This document shows positions 58,363-64,000 of a stretch of 64,000 bases of DNA, one piece after another. Below the pieces are notes generated by a model. That model was not told the DNA's origin. It did not search any database and saw only the letters and a program-made list of their open reading frames with translations. The position numbers and the translations under genes were made by a program. Source of the DNA: Labrys sp. KNU-23 (GTDB lineage: Bacteria; Pseudomonadota; Alphaproteobacteria; Rhizobiales; Labraceae); NCBI RefSeq assembly GCF_008330945.1, contig NZ_CP043488.1:1772501-1836500 (forward strand), read 5' to 3'. How positions within the stretch are numbered: position 1 is the first letter of the stretch; the number at the start of each line of letters is the position of its first letter.

Positions 58363-60218
58363 GCCAGGGCACGCCAACCCTTGGCCCCCTGCCCGACGGC
58401 AGCCCGATCGATGCCGGGCTCTGGCTGGCGCTGAACCGGGCCGTCATCGCCAAGGCGATCAGCGAACTCGCCTTCGAGGAGGGCCTGGCACCCGAGCCCG
58501 CCAATGCTGAGGGAACCCAGTGGATCCTGCGCTTTGCCGGAGGGGTCGCCTATCGCTTCAAGGCCATGCGCCGCATCTGGGGCAATCTGTCGATCGACGC
58601 CGCCAGCCTGATGCGACAGGACGGCGCCGCGCTGTGCCCGGCCGACGATGCCGCCGGCTTCATGCTCGATGCCCGCGAAACCCTGGATATCGAGCCGGAT
58701 ACGCTGTGCATCTACGCCAAGGAGCTGTTCAGCACCTTGCTGGCGGATGCCCGGATCGCGACCATGGCCGGATCCGGCGAGAGCGAACATCTGCTGACCC
58801 TGCCGGATGACCAGATCCAGGCCTATCTCGACGGCCATCCCAAGGCACCGGCCAGCAAGGGCCGGATCGGCTGGGGCCTGGGGGACTTCTCCCGTTATGC
58901 CCCCGAGTTCCAACCGACCTTCCAGCTGTTCTGGCTGGCCGCAGACCGCAGCCGCTGCCGCCTCAACCTGGCCGGGGACATCGACGAGCAGGCGCTGCTC
59001 GCGGCCTCTCTCGACGAGGACGAGCGCGGGAGGCTGCAGGCAGCCTGCAAGACGGCGGGACTCGATCCGGCGCGCTTCATGCTCCTGCCGGTGCATCCCT
59101 GGCAGTGGGACAATATGATCGTGGTGCAATTCGCCGGCGAAATCGCAGCCGGACGCATCGTGCCGCTCGGGCTTTTCGGCGACGCCTACCGCCCCCTGCA
59201 GTCGCTGCGAACCCTCGCCAACGCGACATCGCCGGCCAAGCTGCACCTCAAGCTCTCGCTCACCATCCTCAACACCTCGGCCTGGCGCGGCGTGCCCGGC
59301 AAATACATGGCTGTTGGCCCGGCCTTCTCGAACTGGCTCGCCGACAAGACCGGGCAGGATCCCGAGCTTGCCAACGCGCTGGTGCTGCGCGAATGCGCGG
59401 GTGCCTTCTATCCCCACCCCCTCTACGAGCGCATCGCCGACGCTCCCTACCAGTTCCGCGAGATGCTGGGCGTGATCTGGCGCGAGAGCCCGGAAACCGG
59501 TCTCGCCGCCGGGCGCCGCCCCCTGATGCTCGGCGCCCTCATCAAGAGCGACTTTGCCGGCGTGCCGCTCGCCAGCGCCCTGATCGCGGCATCCGGCCTG
59601 TCGCATGCCGAATGGCTGGCACGCCTGTTCGATGCCATCGTCCTGCCGCTCTACCACTTCCTCTGCCGCTACGGCGTGGGCTTCATTGCCCATGGCCAGA
59701 ACATCACCGTGCTGCTCGACGGCGCCATCCCCTGCGGCGTTGCGCTGAAGGACCTGCAGGGCGATGCCGACCTCGTCGACCAGGCCTTCGAAGAGGCCGC
59801 CGACCTCGAGCCTGCCATCCGCGACACCCTGCTGAAGCGGCCGGCTGCCCATCTCCTACAGCATCTGCAGACCGGGCATTTCGCCAGCGTGCTGCGCTTT
59901 CTTTCCGATACGCTCGCAAGCCACGATCGTTTTCCTGAAATCGAGTTCTATGGCGTGCTGGCGCGGCGCCTGCGCCTCTACCAAGCGCGACACCCCGATC
60001 TGGCCGAGCGTTTCGAGCTGTTCGATCTCTTCACGCCCAAGGTGCCACGCATCTGCATCAACCGCGTCAGGCTCGCCATCGGCTATGGCGACGCCAATCG
60101 CCGCCCTGTGCCAAGCCTGGGCAGCGAACTCGACAATCCCCTCCATCTCGCCGAACGCGAATCCCGCCCCTTCCGGGACCGCGGCTTCGCCGACAAATCC
60201 GCAGGAGTTCAGGCATGA
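58359..60218 (+). CDS. iucC: NIS siderophore synthetase, IucC-like (aerobactin synthase)
   Basis: A 619 aa IucA/IucC-family synthetase for the second ligation. The text GHPKAPASKGRIGWG closely matches the ATP-binding region of E. coli IucC, and LLPVHPWQWDNM, SPAKLHLKLSLTILNTSAWRG and FIAHGQNITVLL follow. The C-terminal reductase-like FhuF domain region runs to residue 619. The ATG at 58359 overlaps the iucB stop. It is slightly longer than the enterobacterial protein. Confidence 0.87.
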   Translation: MSQGTPTLGPLPDGSPIDAGLWLALNRAVIAKAISELAFEEGLAPEPANAEGTQWILRFAGGVAYRFKAMRRIWGNLSIDAASLMRQDGAALCPADDAAGFMLDARETLDIEPDTLCIYAKELFSTLLADARIATMAGSGESEHLLTLPDDQIQAYLDGHPKAPASKGRIGWGLGDFSRYAPEFQPTFQLFWLAADRSRCRLNLAGDIDEQALLAASLDEDERGRLQAACKTAGLDPARFMLLPVHPWQWDNMIVVQFAGEIAAGRIVPLGLFGDAYRPLQSLRTLANATSPAKLHLKLSLTILNTSAWRGVPGKYMAVGPAFSNWLADKTGQDPELANALVLRECAGAFYPHPLYERIADAPYQFREMLGVIWRESPETGLAAGRRPLMLGALIKSDFAGVPLASALIAASGLSHAEWLARLFDAIVLPLYHFLCRYGVGFIAHGQNITVLLDGAIPCGVALKDLQGDADLVDQAFEEAADLEPAIRDTLLKRPAAHLLQHLQTGHFASVLRFLSDTLASHDRFPEIEFYGVLARRLRLYQARHPDLAERFELFDLFTPKVPRICINRVRLAIGYGDANRRPVPSLGSELDNPLHLAERESRPFRDRGFADKSAGVQA

Positions 60219-61558
60219 CACAGCGCAATCCGCTCGACCTCGCCGGCATCGGCATCGGCCCCTTCAACCTCAGCCTCGCCGCCCAGCTCGATGCCATCGA
60301 CGGCGTCGACGTCGCCTTCTTCGAGAAGCGCGAACGCTTCAACTGGCATCCGGGCATGATGCTGCCCGACGTGACGTTGCAGACCTCCTTCCTGAAGGAC
60401 CTGGTCACGGCCACCAATCCGACCAGCCCGTGGAGCTTCATCGCCTATCTCGTCGCGCATCGGCGCTTCTATGACTTCATCAATGCCGAGTTCGCCGACG
60501 TGCCACGCCAGGAATTCGCCAATTACCTGGCCTGGGTCTCCAAGGGCCTCGGCAGCCTGCGCTTTGGCGAGGACGTGAAGGCCCTCGACTTCGATGGCCG
60601 CCACTTCGTCCTGCAGACCGGCAACGGCACCATCGAAGCCCGCAACATCGCGCTCGGCATCGGCCTGCAGCCCTACCAGCCCGACTTCGTGCGCAAGCTG
60701 ACCGGCCAGAACCATTTCCACTCCTCGCGCGCCGCCTTCGAACTCGCCCGCGCGGCGGGCAAGCGGGTGGCGGTGATCGGCGGCGGCCAGAGCGGCGCCG
60801 AGATCCTGCTTCATCTGCTGGGAGCGGGCGAAGCCGCTGCCGCGTCGGTCGACTGGATCAGCCTGCGCCCGAACTTCCAACCGCTGGATGCCACGCCCTT
60901 CACCAACGAATTGTTCACGCCGCATTACGTGCGCAACTTCCACAATCTCGCCGAGGGGCGGCGCCTGTCCACCGTGGAGCGCGAGAAACTGGCGGGTGAC
61001 GGCGTTTCGGCCTCCACGCTGTCGGAGATCTACCGCCGCCTCTACACGCTGCGCCATATCGAGCGCGGCGGTCCCCAGGCCCGCCTGATGCCACATCGCG
61101 AAGTGCTGGATGTCGAGCAGAGCGCCGGCGGCTTCCGGCTGGTGATGCGCAACGGCTTCGACGGCGGCATCGAATTCAGCCAGGCTGACGTGATCGTGCT
61201 GGCCACGGGCTACAGCTATCGCCTGCCCGATTGCCTCACGCCGATCCAGGACCGTATCGCGATCGACGGAACGGGGCGGCTGCGGCTGGAGGCCGATTTC
61301 TCGGTGAAATGGGACGGCCCGGCCGACAACCGGATCTTCGCCCTGAATGCGGGGCTGATCAGCCATGGCATCGCCGAACCGCAGCTCAGCCTGATGGCAT
61401 GGCGCAGCGCTGTGATCGCCAACGCCCTGATCGGCCAGCCCTTCTTCGATGTCGAGCCACCGGCCTCGCCGCTGGCCTGGTCGACCGGTAGCGACCGGAC
61501 TGAGATGGCAGATGCAGAGGTCGAGTATCTGCGCCGTCCATCCCATCGCAGTTGCTGA
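60215..61558 (+). CDS. iucD: Lysine N6-hydroxylase, IucD-like
   Basis: A 447 aa FAD- and NADPH-dependent monooxygenase that hydroxylates the side-chain amine of lysine, the first committed step. FAD motif GIGIGPFNLSLAAQL (about 10-24), NADPH motif VIGGGQSGAEI, and the C-terminal VLATGYSYRLP are all present. SSRAAFELARAAGK and LFTPHYVRNF are typical of amine hydroxylases of this type. Lysine rather than ornithine is inferred from the iucABC context. It ends the operon. Confidence 0.88.
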   Translation: MTQRNPLDLAGIGIGPFNLSLAAQLDAIDGVDVAFFEKRERFNWHPGMMLPDVTLQTSFLKDLVTATNPTSPWSFIAYLVAHRRFYDFINAEFADVPRQEFANYLAWVSKGLGSLRFGEDVKALDFDGRHFVLQTGNGTIEARNIALGIGLQPYQPDFVRKLTGQNHFHSSRAAFELARAAGKRVAVIGGGQSGAEILLHLLGAGEAAAASVDWISLRPNFQPLDATPFTNELFTPHYVRNFHNLAEGRRLSTVEREKLAGDGVSASTLSEIYRRLYTLRHIERGGPQARLMPHREVLDVEQSAGGFRLVMRNGFDGGIEFSQADVIVLATGYSYRLPDCLTPIQDRIAIDGTGRLRLEADFSVKWDGPADNRIFALNAGLISHGIAEPQLSLMAWRSAVIANALIGQPFFDVEPPASPLAWSTGSDRTEMADAEVEYLRRPSHRSC

Positions 61559-61976
61559 CGACAGGACGAAAGGTGGCGGGCCTGCCGCCATCCTTCCGCC
61601 TGGGCAGGCCAATGGAGCGCCGCGTCCGGCAACCACTACCTCGCCCATGCGATCCGGCGACAGTCGCGGTTGCGGCGCCATCTCCAGAATGCAAGCCTGG
61701 TTTAGAGCGGTATCCGCTCAATCTGGGCCGAAACCGGAGTGTCGACCTCTGGTCGACATTTTTGGAAGCTTTGCTTCTCCCATAGGAAAGATGTCGACCA
61801 GATGTAGACACTCTGAGCGCTGCCAAGCCCACCGATTCACAATGCTCGGACTATGTTTTAGAAACATCACCGGTACATTGTGACTTTGATAATCACGAAA
61901 ATCACAAAATGCCCGTGGTCGCCCTGTGTTCCCCGACCGTGCTATGAGAAACGGTCCAGCCAATCCAGAGTGAACC
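61559..61976. other. Intergenic region after iucD, no gene recognised
   Basis: About 418 bases. It contains one palindromic repeat of the GAGTGTCGAC family (61737-61813) and an AT-rich leader (about 61850-61915) that probably holds the promoter of the next gene. No terminator with a T run was seen after iucD. Confidence 0.5.
61737..61813. repeat. Palindromic repeat (GAGTGTCGAC family), copy 2
   Basis: Arms 61737-61759 and 61791-61813 pair at 21 of 23 positions around a 31-base loop. GAGTGTCGACCTC and GGTCGACAT are shared with the copy at 39229-39310; the loop differs. It lies between iucD and the hydrolase gene. Confidence 0.8.
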
Positions 61977-63971
61977 ATGCCCAATCCCGTCCGCACCATC
62001 GAACATCTCACGATCGCGATGCCCGACGGCGTCAAGCTGGCGGCGCGCCTTTGGCTGCCGGAAGGAGCCGAGGCCGCGCCGGTCCCCGCCATCCTGGAAT
62101 ATATCCCCTATCGCAAGCGGGACGGCACGCGTTCGCGCGACGAGGCCATGCATGGCTGGTTCGCGGCACATGGCTACGCCGCCATCCGGGTCGACATGCG
62201 CGGGTCGGGCGACAGCGAGGGACTGCTCGACGACGAATACCTGCCGCTGGAACAGGAGGATGCCTGCGCCGTGGTCGCCTGGATCGCGCAGCAAACCTGG
62301 TGCGACGGCAAGGTCGGCATGATCGGCAAGAGCTGGGGCGGCTTCAACGCCCTGCAGGTCGCCGCCCGCCGGCCAGCGGCCCTGAAGGCTGTGATCAGCG
62401 TGTGTTCCACCGATGACCGCTATGCCGACGACGTGCATTTCATGGGCGGCGCCCTGCTGGCGGACAATCTGTGGTGGGGCTCGGCGATGATGGCCTGGCA
62501 GGCCCTGCCGCCCACACCCTCGCTCCATGGCGAAGGCTGGCGCGAAGCCTGGGAGCAGCGCCTCGACCACCTGCCCTTCTTTCCGGCGATCTGGGCCAGC
62601 GAACAGCACCGCAACGCCTATTGGCGCCAGGGCTCGGTGTGCGAGGACTGGTCCGCCATCGCGGTGCCGGTCTTCGCAGTCGGCGGCTGGGCGGACGCCT
62701 ATTCCAACGCGATCCCCCGCCTGCTCGAGCATCTGCCCGGCCCACGCCTCGGCCTGATCGGGCCCTGGGCCCATCACTACCCGCATCAGGGCATGCCCGG
62801 TCCTGCCATCGGTTTCCTGGAGGAGGCCCTGCGCTGGTGGGATCACTGGCTCAAGGGGCAGGACAACGGCATCATGTCCGAGCCGATGCTGCGGGCCTAT
62901 ATGCAGGAGCGCGGCACCTCGGACGAAGGCCGCAACGGCCGCTGGATCGGCGAAGCCTCCTGGCCCTCGCGCCTGATCACCCGGCGCCCGATGTTCCTCT
63001 CGCCCGGCCAGTTGTGGTGGCGGCCGGCCCCGGCCGCGGAGCTTGCCATCCGCTCGCCACTGTGGTGCGGTGCCGGCGGCGGCGAATGGATGAGTTCCGG
63101 CCTGCCGGGCGAGGCGCCCGCCGACCAGCGCCTCGACGACGGCCTGTCCCTCGTCTTCGATTCCAAGGAACTTGCCGACCGCACCGAGATCCTCGGCGCA
63201 GCCGAACTCGTGCTGGAAATCGCCTCCGACCGGCCCGCAGCGCAGATCCATGTACGGCTGTGCGATGTCGCGCCGGACGGCTCGTCCGAGCGCGTCTCCT
63301 ACGCCATCCTCAACCTCAGCCACCGGGACGGCCACGCCGAGCCCAAGCCCCTTACCCCGGGTGTCTTCGAGACCGTCCGGATCAGGCTCAACGATTGCGC
63401 CCATGCCTTCGTGGCCGGCAACCGCGTTCGCCTGTCGATCGCGACCTCGGCCTGGCCCATGGCCTGGCCCGCGCGCGAGCAGGCGACGCTGACGGTCCGC
63501 ACCGGCGAGGCAGCCCTGATCCTGCCGGTGCGCCGGCCGAGGCGCGAGGACGCCGCCCTCGCCTTCCCGCCCGTCAGCATGGCCGAAACCGGCCCGGTCC
63601 ATGCGAGCCGCCCGGCCCAGGCCGAGCGCAGATTCAGCCTCGACCTCATCGAAGGCACCGCCCATCTCGTGGTCGACGGCGACGCCCTCGGCTCCGCGCC
63701 GATGCGGTTCGAGGAGATCGCCACCGATTTCGCCCATAAGCTGCGCCGGGAATTCTCCATCCGCGACGGCGAGCCGCACAGCGCCTGCCAGACGGTGACG
63801 CATCACTGCACGCTCACCTGCGACGGCATCGAGTTCCGCATCGAGGCCGAGGCCCGCATGATCGCCGATGACGAGAATTTCGAGATCAGCGCCCGAGTCC
63901 GCGCCCTGCAGGACTGGGTCGAGATCGCCGACCGCAGCTTCCACGAGGTGATCCCGCGCCGACTGGTGTGA
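61977..63971 (+). CDS. CocE/NonD-family hydrolase (X-Pro dipeptidyl-peptidase S15 type)
   Basis: A 664 aa alpha/beta hydrolase. The catalytic Ser is in GMIGKSWGGFNAL, the Asp in VGGWADAYSN and the His in GPWAHHYPH. The N-terminal MPDGVKLAARLW and VRVDMRGSGDSEG are typical of the family, and the C-terminal jelly-roll domain (from about 400) contains FVAGNRVRLSIATSAWP. Members cleave acyl, peptide or ester bonds. No signal peptide is visible. The ATG at 61977 lies after an AT-rich leader. The gene is not obviously linked to the siderophore operon. Confidence 0.85.
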   Translation: MPNPVRTIEHLTIAMPDGVKLAARLWLPEGAEAAPVPAILEYIPYRKRDGTRSRDEAMHGWFAAHGYAAIRVDMRGSGDSEGLLDDEYLPLEQEDACAVVAWIAQQTWCDGKVGMIGKSWGGFNALQVAARRPAALKAVISVCSTDDRYADDVHFMGGALLADNLWWGSAMMAWQALPPTPSLHGEGWREAWEQRLDHLPFFPAIWASEQHRNAYWRQGSVCEDWSAIAVPVFAVGGWADAYSNAIPRLLEHLPGPRLGLIGPWAHHYPHQGMPGPAIGFLEEALRWWDHWLKGQDNGIMSEPMLRAYMQERGTSDEGRNGRWIGEASWPSRLITRRPMFLSPGQLWWRPAPAAELAIRSPLWCGAGGGEWMSSGLPGEAPADQRLDDGLSLVFDSKELADRTEILGAAELVLEIASDRPAAQIHVRLCDVAPDGSSERVSYAILNLSHRDGHAEPKPLTPGVFETVRIRLNDCAHAFVAGNRVRLSIATSAWPMAWPAREQATLTVRTGEAALILPVRRPRREDAALAFPPVSMAETGPVHASRPAQAERRFSLDLIEGTAHLVVDGDALGSAPMRFEEIATDFAHKLRREFSIRDGEPHSACQTVTHHCTLTCDGIEFRIEAEARMIADDENFEISARVRALQDWVEIADRSFHEVIPRRLV

Positions 63972-63981
63972 GGAGGCGGGC

Positions 63982-64000
63982 GTGGCGGTGCCTCCCAATT
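63982..64000 (+). CDS. Probable start of another gene, cut by the window edge
   Basis: AGGAGG (63971-63976) stands five bases before a GTG at 63982 that opens a frame reading MAVPPN. The ribosome site overlaps the preceding hydrolase stop, so the two would be co-translated. Only six codons are visible, so nothing can be said of its product. Confidence 0.45.

Noticed and set aside
49005..61558. Interpretation as a rhizobactin 1021 locus
   Set aside because: No diaminobutyrate aminotransferase or decarboxylase genes accompany the synthetases, and the order matches iucABCD.
61902..63998. 698-codon minus-strand frame opposite the CocE-like hydrolase
   Set aside because: The plus-strand product carries a complete Ser-Asp-His triad; the antisense product matches nothing and is shadow sequence.

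Overview
The window is high-GC bacterial chromosomal DNA with an alphaproteobacterial, Hyphomicrobiales (Rhizobiales)-like character. The grounds are an encoded SciP (DUF1153) cell-cycle regulator with a CtrA-like half-site in front of it, a Sinorhizobium-type PmtA methyltransferase, a pyridoxamine-pyruvate transaminase-like enzyme resembling the Mesorhizobium protein, a RhtX/FptX-type siderophore permease, and many intergenic palindromes of the kind common in this order. I cannot name the genus. I saw no tRNA, rRNA, CRISPR array, insertion sequence, integrase or phage gene.

Layout. 1-6317 (minus): an operon of a class V aminotransferase plus a complete Opp/Dpp-type ABC importer; the last ATPase gene runs off the left edge. 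6704-15840: mixed housekeeping and hypothetical genes (flippase-like membrane protein, bestrophin, VOC protein, PQQ sugar dehydrogenase-like protein, GNAT, caspase-like protease, JmjC/cupin dioxygenase, PmtA-like methyltransferase). 16111-18174: DUF4139 protein. 18444-21095: zinc uptake operon znuABC behind a strong Zur-like box. 21101-24170: a MocR regulator divergent from a GNAT and an EamA transporter. 24247-29736: serine hydrolase, alpha/beta hydrolase, methyltransferase, CLC channel and sciP. 30249-33067: a gamma-glutamyltransferase-family hydrolase coupled to a cytosine-deaminase-like amidohydrolase. 33148-36671: acyl-CoA ligase and a TPR-caspase protein. 36838-43906 (minus): a polyamine operon (binding protein, ATPase, two permeases, aminobutyraldehyde dehydrogenase) with a LysR regulator upstream. 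43948-48907: flavoprotein, nucleoside hydrolase, methyltransferase, DUF1127-like micropeptide, LysR regulator and an unknown protein. 49005-61558: a complete aerobactin-type siderophore system (AraC regulator, TonB receptor, small unknown protein, RhtX-like permease, MFS exporter, iucABCD). 61977-63971: a CocE/NonD-type hydrolase, followed by the probable start of another gene at the right edge.

How the parts work together. The siderophore locus contains regulator, export, receptor, inner-membrane uptake and all four biosynthetic enzymes. The biosynthetic genes overlap by four bases each and no diaminobutyrate/diaminopropane genes are present, so lysine-based aerobactin is the most economical product. 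The polyamine operon couples uptake to oxidation of the aldehyde product. The znu operon and the siderophore locus both carry AT-rich dyads typical of metal-responsive repressors.

The most unusual feature is a set of palindromic repeat families. One two-hairpin element (992-1102) is inserted in frame inside an ABC ATPase gene, adding about 40 residues between the D-loop and the H-loop; a second copy (6526-6638) sits in the divergent promoter region 5 kb away and defines the architecture. Other families lie inside the znu and pot operons and between convergent genes.
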